Assembly (NCBI GenBank): GCA_017403955.1
Contig: JAFRDH010000019.1
Coordinates: 215,691-279,690 of the forward strand
Direction of reading: 5' to 3'
Source: Mogibacterium sp.
GTDB taxonomy: Bacteria > Bacillota > Clostridia > Peptostreptococcales > Anaerovoracaceae
DNA length: 64,000 bases
Both the position numbers and the translations under genes were made by a program. Below are positions 18,886-27,757 of this stretch, in pieces (positions within the stretch are counted from its first letter, which is position 1; each line of letters starts with the position of its first letter). The notes beneath the pieces were generated by a model. The model was not told the origin of the DNA, made no database searches, and saw nothing but the letters and a program-made list of their open reading frames with translations.

Positions 18886-19188
18886 CTATTTACCGACTTT
18901 CTCATCGTTAACGATAACAACATTCATTGTCTCTACAGTTACGCTCTCCCAGACCTCTTCGATGATATACGGCTCACTTGCCAGGTATTTATCCAGCAGG
19001 TCACGGCTCGCAAAATCCATCACCAGCACCGACCCGACAGGTTTTTTCTCTTCATCCAGGATCCCTCCCGCGCAGACGATACTTCCATATTCTTTGACTT
19101 TCGAGATATTCTCAAGGTGACGGGCTCTGACACTCATTCTCTTCTCCAGCATACCTTCCCCGTCATAAGCTGTTACTAAATACTGCAT
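18886..19188 (-). CDS. YciI-like protein, 100 aa
   Basis: Small ferredoxin-like fold protein of the YciI/YCII-related family. It shows the expected RARHLENISKVKEYGSIVCA (conserved His) and GSVLVMDFASRDLLDKYLAS (conserved Asp), followed by EPYIIEEVWESVTVE. The biochemical role of the family is poorly known, possibly a small enzyme or dehalogenase-like function. It lies between dinB and the 220-aa hypothetical in a same-strand series with very short gaps. Confidence 0.8.
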   Translation of the reverse strand: MQYLVTAYDGEGMLEKRMSVRARHLENISKVKEYGSIVCAGGILDEEKKPVGSVLVMDFASRDLLDKYLASEPYIIEEVWESVTVETMNVVIVNDEKVGK

Positions 19189-19201
19189 CTCTTGTCCTCC
19201 G

Positions 19202-20443
19202 TTATCTATTGTTATAGTGTTTGCGCATGTACTCTATTGTCCGGTGCAGGATCAGCCCCTTATATATTTCTTCAAGATGTCCTGCAAAGTCCAGTCCGTA
19301 TCTCGCCTGCAGCTCCTGCAGCCTTTTTCCTATTATATCCTGCTTTTCCGCATCAGGCTCACCCATATAATCATCAAGCGTCATCTGTCTCCCGTCGTCT
19401 CCCGAAAGATTATAGATCCCGGCTCCTACAAGCCTCACCGGCCGTTTTTCGACTTCTTCGAGCATCCGCACTGTCTCAGTATATATCGCAGAAGCGTTAT
19501 CTGCCGATGATATGGTCCTTGACCTGGTGATACTCTTCATATCATAGTATGTCAGCTTGAGCGTCACACCTTTGCCGTGCAGATCATGGCGCCTGGCTCT
19601 GTTCTCAACACAGAGAGCCAGTAAGACGAGGACATCTTTGAGAAAATCATAATTATTAACATCCTCCTGAAATGTCACCTCGCGGCTTATCGATTTCGCA
19701 TCCTCCGGCTTATACTCGACCACCTTGCGGTCATCTATCCCGAATGCCAGATCCGCGATCATGCGCCCGTGCTTGCCAAAGCGCTCTATGATCTCATCGC
19801 GGCGCTCCTGTATATCGCAGACAGTATATATGCCCAGCTTTTTGAGCTTTTCAGCAGTCCTGGCCCCGACGGTATAAAGCGCCTGTACGTCCCGGTCTAT
19901 CATCAGATCTATAAAAGCCTCTGCATCAGGTATCTCAAAATATCCGTCCGGTTTCTTCTCTTCACTCGCTGTTTTGGCAGCCGTCTTGGAATAAGCAACA
20001 CCGACCGAACACGTAAGACCGGTCTCATTCCTGACCCTCGTTTTGATCTCCTTCGCCATCTCGCATGCACGCTCGAAGGTACCCGCGCTGTAAGTCACAT
20101 CAAGATAAGCTTCATCCAGTGCGATCGGCTCCATTTTGACAGCATAATCATTCCAGATATTCCTCAGCACAGCCGAAACCGCTCTGTATTTGTCAAAATC
20201 CGGATGCATGAATATCCCGTGCGGGCAGAGTCTGTATGCTTCTTTGATATTCATAGCGGAATGGACTCCGTATTTGCGCGCTTCGTAGCTGCAGGTAGAA
20301 ACGACCCCGCGCTCGGACGGAAGAGAGCCGATAATAAGCGGCTTTCCGGCCAGAGAAGGATCATCCCTGATCTCCACAGAAGCATAGAAAGCGTCCATAT
20401 CCACATGTATTATTATAGGTTGTCTCGGTTGTTTCTTAGTCAT
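19202..20443 (-). CDS. dinB: DNA polymerase IV (Y-family)
   Basis: Translesion DNA polymerase without proofreading. The 413 residues contain VDMDAFYASVEIRDDPSLAG, GVVSTCSYEARKYGVHSAMN, and the catalytic acidic pair in IALDEAYLDVTYSAG, followed by the thumb helix-hairpin-helix AEKLKKLGIYTVCDI and the little-finger domain SREVTFQEDV. A typical C-terminal clamp-binding segment may be in MTLDDYMG. It follows the amylase gene with one base between, an unusual but clear operon arrangement. Confidence 0.93.
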   Translation of the reverse strand: MTKKQPRQPIIIHVDMDAFYASVEIRDDPSLAGKPLIIGSLPSERGVVSTCSYEARKYGVHSAMNIKEAYRLCPHGIFMHPDFDKYRAVSAVLRNIWNDYAVKMEPIALDEAYLDVTYSAGTFERACEMAKEIKTRVRNETGLTCSVGVAYSKTAAKTASEEKKPDGYFEIPDAEAFIDLMIDRDVQALYTVGARTAEKLKKLGIYTVCDIQERRDEIIERFGKHGRMIADLAFGIDDRKVVEYKPEDAKSISREVTFQEDVNNYDFLKDVLVLLALCVENRARRHDLHGKGVTLKLTYYDMKSITRSRTISSADNASAIYTETVRMLEEVEKRPVRLVGAGIYNLSGDDGRQMTLDDYMGEPDAEKQDIIGKRLQELQARYGLDFAGHLEEIYKGLILHRTIEYMRKHYNNR

Positions 20444-20444
20444 C

Positions 20445-22076
20445 TTATTGTTCTGCTGTGAAAACGGCTATGCTGTATCCGGGCAGGACCAGTTCCCCGC
20501 CCTTATACTCGATCCGCTCTTCGCTTGTATTAAGTACTGCAGCCAGTTCATACCCCTCAGCAGCCTGCCCTATCTCCTTCTCAACTGTCTGTCCGCGCAG
20601 ATTCATCACGATCAGCGCATCGCTGTATTCCCCGCTTCTCCTATAAAACGCCGCAACATCACTATCGCTGAGTGAACCGGCATTTTCTGTCAGTCCTCTC
20701 GCGATCACCGGAAAAGCGTTTCTTACCCGTATCACCTCTTTGAACCAGCGGTGCAGCGACATTTCATCATTCAGCTGATCGGCCAGACACGGGAACTTCA
20801 TGCTCACTTCATCCATATCCGGCGGTCCCGCACACATTGAAGGATCATCATCGCCCCAGTACATAGGCGCCCGTCTGTTCTCGTCTTTGCCCGCTCCGGT
20901 CATACCTATCTCTTCACCATAATACGCGAATGCATTCCCGGTCATCAGAAGGTCCATGGCATATGCCATTTTAGTGGTCTGTCCGTTATCGTCAGGGTAA
21001 TATCCCGCGCTTCTGTCCATGTCATGGTTCGTATAGAAAGGCGCGTTTATATGATCCGGGTCCGCATTCCCGAAGGTCTCTTCAGACCATATCATTTCAT
21101 TGACAAAGTCAGAAGCTGCCGATCCTCCTTTAAGCGTTCTCGCAATGATCCCGTCCGGGCCCGCAAAAGGAAAATCGAAGAGCGAATCGATCCCGCCGGT
21201 GTAAAGCGCAGCGATAGTATCGCGGTCCGTCCACGCTTCCCCAACAATATAACAGTCCGGATCGATGCTGCGGGCAGTCTCCGCAAGGAAGCGGAGGAAT
21301 TCTGCATTAGCTGCAGTATCGTTCTTGTAATATGACGTTACTGCATCCAGTCTGAAGCCGTCAACTCCTTTACTGAGCCAATAATCCATGATATATCGGA
21401 TCTCATCTCTCACAAAATCGCTACTGAGATCAAGCTCCGGCATCTCAGACCAGAAACCCGACTCGTAGTACCACCCGGTGTCTTGCAGATTGGTAAATCC
21501 GTCTGAAGGCTCCCTGGTAAAGTTATAATAGTCAAAGTATTTGCAATATGACGGATCAGGCTCCCAATCAGAAGGAAGCTCATGCAGATAATCCGATGCT
21601 GCCTTGAACCATTCATGGTCTTCTGATGTATGGTTCAGTACAAGGTCCATATACACACGGATCCCTCTTGCGTGGCACTCCTCCAGCAAGGCTTCATAGT
21701 CCTCCATCGTTCCGAAAGCAGGATCTACCGCATAATAATCGTCTATATCGTACTTATGATATGTCGATGACGGGTGTACAGGTGTCAGCCAGACCGCATC
21801 AAATCCAAGATCTTGTATATAGTCCAGTTTTGACCTGATCCCGTTCAGGTCACCGATACCATCCCCGTTCGAATCGCAGAACGAATAAACAAATATCTCA
21901 TATGTCGTACGATAATTATCATCAGGCGAATTCCGTTCAAGGTCCCTGTTGAAATCGAGCATGTGAACAGACTGCGCGGCAGACTTGCTGCCCGCAGCAT
22001 TTCTTACAGCGATGCATCCTGCTGCCAACAGGACAACACCGAGTATGATACACATGATTTTCTGAAACCTGCTCAT
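20445..22076 (-). CDS. GH13 alpha-amylase family lipoprotein
   Basis: Surface glycoside hydrolase acting on alpha-glucans or oligosaccharides. The start MSRFQKIMCI at 22076 is preferred to upstream codons because it gives a lipoprotein signal IILGVVLLAAGC (lipobox LAAG-C). The 543-residue protein contains the four GH13 regions: DLVLNHTS, GFRLDAVTSY (nucleophile Asp), GEAWTD (acid Glu) and YTNHDMDR. Region EIFVYSFCDSNGDGIGDLNG is typical for oligo-1,6-glucosidase/neopullulanase relatives. No clear ribosome site was seen before the start. dinB follows directly. Confidence 0.88.
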   Translation of the reverse strand: MSRFQKIMCIILGVVLLAAGCIAVRNAAGSKSAAQSVHMLDFNRDLERNSPDDNYRTTYEIFVYSFCDSNGDGIGDLNGIRSKLDYIQDLGFDAVWLTPVHPSSTYHKYDIDDYYAVDPAFGTMEDYEALLEECHARGIRVYMDLVLNHTSEDHEWFKAASDYLHELPSDWEPDPSYCKYFDYYNFTREPSDGFTNLQDTGWYYESGFWSEMPELDLSSDFVRDEIRYIMDYWLSKGVDGFRLDAVTSYYKNDTAANAEFLRFLAETARSIDPDCYIVGEAWTDRDTIAALYTGGIDSLFDFPFAGPDGIIARTLKGGSAASDFVNEMIWSEETFGNADPDHINAPFYTNHDMDRSAGYYPDDNGQTTKMAYAMDLLMTGNAFAYYGEEIGMTGAGKDENRRAPMYWGDDDPSMCAGPPDMDEVSMKFPCLADQLNDEMSLHRWFKEVIRVRNAFPVIARGLTENAGSLSDSDVAAFYRRSGEYSDALIVMNLRGQTVEKEIGQAAEGYELAAVLNTSEERIEYKGGELVLPGYSIAVFTAEQ

Positions 22077-22233
22077 TTTTCTATAACCCGTCTTATTGTT
22101 TTGCGGGACCTGCTTTTCTTGCGAGCCCTTGATGTGGACCGTGCACGATTTGCTAATATGATACCACATCCGGCCTTCATACGGATCCGGGATTCGACTT
22201 CAAGAGTCCGGCTCGGGCGGCGGAAGTTCAACT

Positions 22234-22272
22234 TTACTGAAAAACCGCATGTAAATGGTCTATTTTCAGTAA
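22234..22272. repeat. Dyad 1, TTACTGAAAA-N19-TTTTCAGTAA
   Basis: Perfect 10-bp inverted repeat with a 19-nt spacer. Identical arms and spacer length recur at 22510-22548, with a different spacer sequence. Confidence 0.85.
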
Positions 22273-22509
22273 TGGATCCCCAAAATCGGGAGCGGCAAAA
22301 GCTAACGGCACCGGGTTGAATAATTATTCGTTTACAGGGAATAATATTAAAAAGCTTGAAACGCAGTGAAATCAACGGTTTCAGCAACCGGCCTCTTTTT
22401 CGGCAAAAAATGAAGCCCACATGATCTCGCCGCTGTGTATTTTTAAAAGATAGAATTTCTCTTCTGCGCTTAATAATCCAGGCAAAGTCGATCAATTGGC
22501 CTTATCCGA

Positions 22510-22548
22510 TTACTGAAAATGCAACGTGACATAGTCATTTTTCAGTAA
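22510..22548. repeat. Dyad 2, TTACTGAAAA-N19-TTTTCAGTAA
   Basis: Same perfect 10-bp arms and 19-nt spacing as at 22234-22272, 276 bp away. Possible pair of operator sites, or ends of a small repeat element. Confidence 0.85.
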
Positions 22549-22681
22549 AACTGAACTTAGGCGCTGTTTCAGCACCTTGACCGATCCGGGCAGACATTAA
22601 ACCATTATACATTTCGTGCATAATCTGCGATAACAACTAAACCACGGTATAGGTCGTTGAAATACGACATCAGTTTTTGAT

Positions 22682-22728
22682 GCGCAAAAAGAAGCTGCCG
22701 CTCCACGTGTATATGGTACGGCAGCCCT
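22682..22728 (-). terminator. Probable terminator after the tandem SDR gene
   Basis: On the minus strand GGGCTGCCG ... CGGCAGCTTCTTTTTG: a 7-bp GC-rich stem with a long loop and a T-rich tail (22689-22728 region). It lies 65-110 nt beyond the stop codon of the double SDR gene. Confidence 0.65.
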
Positions 22729-22731
22729 TAT

Positions 22732-22793
22732 TCATTTGGTTGCAATCATTTGGTTGCGATCATCTGGTTGTGATCATCTGATTGTAGTCATCT
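22732..22793. repeat. 14-bp tandem repeat, about 4.4 copies
   Basis: Units TCATTTGGTTGCAA, TCATTTGGTTGCGA, TCATCTGGTTGTGA, TCATCTGATTGTAG, then TCATCT. The array ends at the stop codon of the double SDR gene and so forms the start of its 3' untranslated region. Too short and without spacers to be CRISPR. Confidence 0.9.
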
Positions 22794-24586
22794 TATTTCA
22801 GATAGCCTCTAAGTGGTCCGCCCGGAAGGTTGGTCACATCCTTGATAGCATCTGAGATCGATGCGACTTCAGGGTTGGTCCTTGCGATAGTCTGTTCCAC
22901 CTGTTTGATGATGTGTTCATCATATTCACGGTGAGTGACTACATAGAACTCGTCCTTCTCGATCGCGTCAAAGACTCTTGCGCCAAATCCTTCGATCGGG
23001 TAGCCTGTTCCGATAACGAACTGAGCAGCAGCCTTGCCCTTCGCAAAGATATCGCTCTGATAGTACGGATCATCTCCGTGAGCATATCTTGGAGGACGAT
23101 ACTCATCAGCATGATCGAAGCTTGTGCGTACAAATCCCGGACAGAATACTCCAAGGTGGATATCCGAGCCGGTCTCCTGCATCTCGTATTCGATGCACTC
23201 AGACAGAGCAACAGCAGCGTTCTTTGTTGTGTAGTATGCTGCCATGCCTGTGCTGGTGATGAGTCCTGCGACAGAGCATGTGTTCATGATGTTGCAGTGT
23301 GTGCCCTGTTTTCTCATGATTGGAATTACCTGCCTCATGAAGTAAACGTGTGACAGGTAGTTCGTGCGGAAGATCCACTCCCAATCCTGCAGCGGAATCA
23401 CGAATCCAGGTCCAGGCGTGCAGGTTCCTGCATTGTTCATCAGGAGGTCGATCTGTCCCCACTTGTCCATTACCGCATTAACAACTTTTTCAGTCTCTTC
23501 ATACAGCGATACGTCTGCAGGTATGATCATGATATCTTCTGCACCGTATTCTTTTGCAACGTCTTCGATCTTGGCAAGTTCGTCAGCCATGATATCTACA
23601 GCTGCGATCTTCATCTTTCTCTTGGCTGCTTCTTTGACGAATTCCTTACCGAATCCGAATGCAGCACCGGTGATGATTGCTACTCTGCCCGTCAGATCTC
23701 TGTCTCCCTTCTCATATTCCTTAGGCTGTTTGCCTACGTTTCTGAGATCCGGGTTAACATTGTTGACACTGTCGTAGATCTGCTTTCTGATCAGAGGATC
23801 ATACTGAGGATGTGTTACGATATAGAACTGATCGTTCTCGATCGCCTCAAAGCATTTCTCGCCAAAGCCATCGATCGGAAGTCCTGTGGTAACGACGTGT
23901 TCGCTTGCCTTTTCAAACAGCTGGAACTCTGCGCTTGAATAGTACGGATCTGTAGGATCGGAGAATCTTGCAGGTCTGTGGCGCTCAGCGTGGTGAAGGT
24001 CGGTCTGAACAAATCCAGGGCAGAAAATACTGATATGGATGTTTTCTACGCCGATCTCTTTGAGCTCGTTACGGGTCGCGCGGCTCAGTGAAACAGCAGC
24101 ATGCTTGGTCGAATAGTAGCCAGGCATCGCATTACTTGTGATAAGTCCTGCGATCGAGCATACGTTGAGAATATTGCAATGTGTTCCCTGCTTCATCATG
24201 ATAGGAATTACCTGTCTCATCATGTAAATATGTGAGAAGACATTGGCATACATCATCCATTCCCAATCTCTCAGAGGAAGGTTTGCGATCATGCCGCCCT
24301 TACCTGTCCCTGCATTGTTGATCAGAAGGTCGATCTGTCCCCATTTTTCCATTGCTGTCTTGACGATCTTCTGGGTGTCCTCGAACAGAGATACATCAGC
24401 CTGCAGACATACGATCTCTTCTGCACCGAGTTCTTTTGCCAGAGGCTCCACCAGCTGGACCTCATCTCCTTCGATATCTACAGCCAGGATCTTCATTCCG
24501 CGCTTAGCAGCTTCTTTGACATATTCTTTACCAAAGCCGTTGGCAGCTCCGGTAATTATTGCCACTTTGCCTTTAAAGTCTTTCAT
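22793..24586 (-). CDS. Tandem double-domain short-chain dehydrogenase (SDR-SDR fusion)
   Basis: One 597-residue protein holding two complete classical SDR domains. Domain 1 (~1-290): VAIITGAANGFGKEYVKEAA, LLINNAGTGKG, Ser in NVCSIAGLIT, YYSTKHAAVSLSRA. Domain 2 (~300-597, after linker VGKQPKEYEKGDRDLTGR): VAIITGAAFGFGKEFVKEAA, LLMNNAGTCTPG, NTCSVAGLIT, YYTTKNAAVALSEC. Both active sites (S-YxxxK) and cofactor loops are intact, and both domains resemble the single-domain SDR at 11584-12462, domain 2 more so. It follows OYE-ADC copy 2 by 11 nt. The two domains might interconvert two positions or two epimers of a hydroxyl group; substrate unknown. Confidence 0.88.
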   Translation of the reverse strand: MKDFKGKVAIITGAANGFGKEYVKEAAKRGMKILAVDIEGDEVQLVEPLAKELGAEEIVCLQADVSLFEDTQKIVKTAMEKWGQIDLLINNAGTGKGGMIANLPLRDWEWMMYANVFSHIYMMRQVIPIMMKQGTHCNILNVCSIAGLITSNAMPGYYSTKHAAVSLSRATRNELKEIGVENIHISIFCPGFVQTDLHHAERHRPARFSDPTDPYYSSAEFQLFEKASEHVVTTGLPIDGFGEKCFEAIENDQFYIVTHPQYDPLIRKQIYDSVNNVNPDLRNVGKQPKEYEKGDRDLTGRVAIITGAAFGFGKEFVKEAAKRKMKIAAVDIMADELAKIEDVAKEYGAEDIMIIPADVSLYEETEKVVNAVMDKWGQIDLLMNNAGTCTPGPGFVIPLQDWEWIFRTNYLSHVYFMRQVIPIMRKQGTHCNIMNTCSVAGLITSTGMAAYYTTKNAAVALSECIEYEMQETGSDIHLGVFCPGFVRTSFDHADEYRPPRYAHGDDPYYQSDIFAKGKAAAQFVIGTGYPIEGFGARVFDAIEKDEFYVVTHREYDEHIIKQVEQTIARTNPEVASISDAIKDVTNLPGGPLRGYLK

Positions 24587-24597
24587 GATAGCCTCCT

Positions 24598-27408
24598 TTA
24601 TTTTCTGCCGCCTTCCATGAAGGTCGTTTTGTCATACCATGCAGGCATAATGAGTTTCATCGTGGACTCTGCATCAACATCTTCAAGCTTCTGGAGTGCT
24701 GTGATGAGCAGGTTGTTGTGAGCATAAGCGCCGCCTATGATAGTGTTGACCGGCAGGCAGCCCCATGGATCATCGATGCTTGACTTGAGTTCGAGTTTGT
24801 TAACGAATCCCGGTTTCCAGTCATCGTAGTTGTATACGCATACATTTCTGATCAGGCAGGTGTTTGTGAATTTCCATACACCGTTCTCATCAGGCAGTCT
24901 GTCAAAGTGGAAGTAATATCCGCTTCCCTTGGTTTCTGCGCCAGGAGCCGGTGCCTGATACAGTACATGTGTGAGAGGATGGTTGTACTGACCGAGTTCC
25001 ATTTCAACATTCACTACCTGTGTTCCGCGTCTTGCAACACTGACTGAGATCTTTCCGTCATTGTCTCTGATCACAAATTCCGCATCCAGTTTCTTAGGAA
25101 TCGCTGAGTTGTCACGGCCGAGCTGTGTTGCCATTTCAGCGCCGTCTCCTCCGAGGAGCAGGCTGATCGGATAAAGTCCGAGCTGTCCGTTGTATGTGCA
25201 GTATACGCCGAGGATCGTCTCATAGTAGTTGTCTGCAAATGTCGGATCCTTGATGTGGCAGACTGAAAGTGTTACTACCGGCATCGAGAATGGCTTGAGC
25301 GGTGGAGGCAGGATCTTCGCGATCGCTTCAGGCTGTGTGAGGTATGCGAGATAGATTCCTTCCTGGCCTCTCATGTGAGATACTTCAGCGAACTTTTTGA
25401 ACTGTTCATCGCTGATCTTGAAGCTTGGTTCTTCCTTCTTGAACAGTTCTGCACCTACTTCATATCCGCCGCGGGATGCAGGTGCGATCGTTCCGTCAAC
25501 GACAGCAGATCCGATGACCTTTACGCAGAGGCCCTTTTCTTCGAGTCCTGCCTTGAGGCTCTGATCAGGTTTGTAACCAAGTGACAGTACGACTGCATCA
25601 GCATCGAGCTTCTTCTCTTCCTTAGTATCAACGTTTTCAACAATGACTCCGTCAGCTGTGATCTCCTTGAGAGCATTTCCGAGCTCATACTTTGCACCGA
25701 GCTTTGCAAGTCTTGTCTGTACGTCTACTACATTCAGTCTGTAAGCATTAGGCGCAGCGACCTTGAGCATATCGACGATCGTTACATCAGCTCCGGTTTC
25801 TGCGACGTATTCTGCTGCTTCAAGACCTGTGAGTCCGGCACCGATCATGGCTACCTTCTTGCCTGAAAGATCGACCTTGCCGTTAAGTACATCATTTACT
25901 GCAAATACATTGTCACCGTTAACGCCAGGGATCTTCGATGGGAATATCGAAGTTGATCCTGTTGCAAGAACGACTGCATCCGGTTCCATTGCAGCGATCT
26001 CATCTACTGTAGCTTCTTTGCCGAGGCAGATCTTGACGCCGCTCTTCTTCATATCCTGTGCCAGATAATCGATGAACCACTGCATCCTTTCTTTCCGCGG
26101 AGGTTTCTTAGCGAGGTTTACTGTACCGCCGAGTTCTTCCTGACGGTCGATAAGTGTAACATCAACACCTCTCTTAGCCAGAGTAGCAGCAGCATACATT
26201 CCGCCAGGACCGCCGCCGATAACGACTGCCTTCTTGTCGGAAGTAACAGGCTCGAGTTCTCCGTAACGGAGCTCGTTGCATGCTCTCGGGTTGACTGCGC
26301 ATTCATAAGGCAGACCCGCAGCATTGAGTCCGAGCAGTGATTCGAAGCATCTGAGGCAAGCGATACACTTGTTCAGTTCATCTTCTCTGCCTTCCTGTAC
26401 TTTTCTTCCCCACTCAGCATCTGCGATCCATGTTCTGCCCATTCCTACGAAGTCGACTACGCCTTCCTCGAGGAAGTTCTGAGCAACAGCAGGCTCTCTG
26501 ATAACAGATACAGCGATAACAGGAATATTGACTACGTCTTTTACTGCCTTTACGAATGGTTTTCTCCAGCCCTGAGGGAATGAGATAGGCTCAACCGAGA
26601 AGCTTCCTGTTTCATACAGGCCATCGGATACATCGATAAAGTCGATGCCTTCTGCCTCAAGTGCTTTTACGATTTTGATACCGTCTTCGAGTCTGATCTG
26701 ATCTCCTGTGTATCCGATCTTGTCGAGGAATTCAACAACAGATACTCTGCAGCCGAGTGGGAAGTCAGGACCGCACTTCTCACGGATATCTCTGATGATC
26801 TCAACGACTATGCGGAGTCTGTTCTCAAAGCTTCCGCCATATTCGTCTGTTCTGTAGTTTGTGTAAGGCGAGAGAAACTGCTGCAGCAGATAACCATGAG
26901 CGCAGTGGAGCTCGATACCGTCGATGCCTGCCTTCTTGCAGCGAAGAGCAGCGTCACCGAACTGTCCTACGAGTTCATGGATCTCATCGATCGTCATCGG
27001 ACGTGTCTCCTGCTGAGAAACTTTGCAGACACGGTCTGATGCGGATACACATGGCTGTCCGCCGATAAGTGAAGATACTCCCTCTCTGCCAGGGTGATGG
27101 AGCTGGATGAATATCTTTGATCCGTGTTTGTGAACAGCTGCAGCCAGCTCAGCAAGGCCTTTGATGTGATAGTCCTTGGTCGCCGCGATCTGTCTCAGCA
27201 TTCCTGCTCCGGTTTTTTCATTTACTCTGCAGATCTCAGGCATAATGAGTCCGCAGCCGCCTTTTGCCCTGTCCTCATAATATTTGATCAAAGCAGGGCC
27301 GGGAGTTCCGTCGAGGTTAGCAAGGTTTGTTCCCATAGGGGTCATTACAAGTCTGTTTTTCAGCTCGACATTCCCGATTTTTCCTTTTTCAAATAGTTTT
27401 TCGTACAT
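24598..27408 (-). CDS. OYE / Fe-S / FAD-NAD(P) oxidoreductase fused to an acetoacetate-decarboxylase-like domain (copy 2)
   Basis: 936 residues with the same four-part layout as copy 1 and high similarity along its whole length. OYE barrel: VELKNRLVMTPMGTNLA, QLHHPGREG, HGYLLQQFLSPYTNYRTDEY. Cys set CIACLRC and YECAVNP. FAD fold VVIGGGPGGMYAAATLAKRG, NAD(P) fold VAMIGAGLTGLEAAEYVA. ADC-like domain from ~690 with FADNYYETILGVYCTYNGQL and the Schiff-base lysine in SAIPKKLDAEF. Ribosome site AGGAGC precedes the ATG. It is divergent from PucR regulator 2 and followed by the double SDR. Retention of all active-site motifs argues that the fusion is functional and not an accident. Confidence 0.85.
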   Translation of the reverse strand: MYEKLFEKGKIGNVELKNRLVMTPMGTNLANLDGTPGPALIKYYEDRAKGGCGLIMPEICRVNEKTGAGMLRQIAATKDYHIKGLAELAAAVHKHGSKIFIQLHHPGREGVSSLIGGQPCVSASDRVCKVSQQETRPMTIDEIHELVGQFGDAALRCKKAGIDGIELHCAHGYLLQQFLSPYTNYRTDEYGGSFENRLRIVVEIIRDIREKCGPDFPLGCRVSVVEFLDKIGYTGDQIRLEDGIKIVKALEAEGIDFIDVSDGLYETGSFSVEPISFPQGWRKPFVKAVKDVVNIPVIAVSVIREPAVAQNFLEEGVVDFVGMGRTWIADAEWGRKVQEGREDELNKCIACLRCFESLLGLNAAGLPYECAVNPRACNELRYGELEPVTSDKKAVVIGGGPGGMYAAATLAKRGVDVTLIDRQEELGGTVNLAKKPPRKERMQWFIDYLAQDMKKSGVKICLGKEATVDEIAAMEPDAVVLATGSTSIFPSKIPGVNGDNVFAVNDVLNGKVDLSGKKVAMIGAGLTGLEAAEYVAETGADVTIVDMLKVAAPNAYRLNVVDVQTRLAKLGAKYELGNALKEITADGVIVENVDTKEEKKLDADAVVLSLGYKPDQSLKAGLEEKGLCVKVIGSAVVDGTIAPASRGGYEVGAELFKKEEPSFKISDEQFKKFAEVSHMRGQEGIYLAYLTQPEAIAKILPPPLKPFSMPVVTLSVCHIKDPTFADNYYETILGVYCTYNGQLGLYPISLLLGGDGAEMATQLGRDNSAIPKKLDAEFVIRDNDGKISVSVARRGTQVVNVEMELGQYNHPLTHVLYQAPAPGAETKGSGYYFHFDRLPDENGVWKFTNTCLIRNVCVYNYDDWKPGFVNKLELKSSIDDPWGCLPVNTIIGGAYAHNNLLITALQKLEDVDAESTMKLIMPAWYDKTTFMEGGRK

Positions 27409-27757
27409 AGATGCTCCTTTCTTGATCAGTGCATAATTAGTTCTTAATTAGACGCATGTGGAGATATATGTTCTGTAATTAAAGTATAGAATCTGTGAAA
27501 TCTACCCGCATTATCACGATTACCCAAAACATCAAAGGACATTTGTGCAGTGTGAACTATTGAACAAAAAGAACCTGCATGATTTCCCTCTTTTTGCCTC
27601 CTGTAAGGCTCTGATGCGGGGATACAATTGTGCACTGTACCGATTGACTAATTGTGCAGTGTGAACTAATTTAATAAGTACAATTAATCGGACAATCACT
27701 TCATTCCTTTTATCTTGAGTATGATCCCGGAAGCACCCTTCAAAGGAGGAACAGCCA
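27409..27757. promoter_or_regulatory. Divergent control region with repeated TTGTGCA operators
   Basis: A 17-nt sequence TTGTGCAGTGTGAACTA occurs exactly twice (27543-27559 and 27652-27668). A related CAATTGTGCACTGTAC lies at 27625-27640. TTGACT at 27644-27649 with TAATTT 17 nt on is a possible promoter for the regulator, and the second repeat fills its spacer, which fits autorepression. Related sites precede the third OYE-ADC unit at 29291 and 29341. Confidence 0.7.

Larger units (their letters stand above)
22077..22731. other. Gene-free 0.65-kb stretch
   Basis: No supported gene. It holds the upstream region of the amylase gene, two matching dyads (22234-22272 and 22510-22548) and the terminator of the tandem-SDR transcript near 22689-22728. 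A 140-codon open frame on the minus strand is basic, has no ribosome site and overlaps the amylase start; it is not considered real. Confidence 0.6.

Noticed and set aside
18154-19179. Long plus-strand open frame of 341 codons
   Set aside because: It lies antisense to two minus-strand genes with ribosome sites and a recognisable YciI family member; no ribosome site or family for the antisense frame.
22073-22495. Minus-strand open frame of 140 codons between the SDR and amylase genes
   Set aside because: Very basic composition (runs of Arg/Lys/Ser), no ribosome site, covers one dyad repeat and the amylase start.
22732-22793. Possible CRISPR array
   Set aside because: Units of 14 bp are contiguous without spacers and no cas genes are present.
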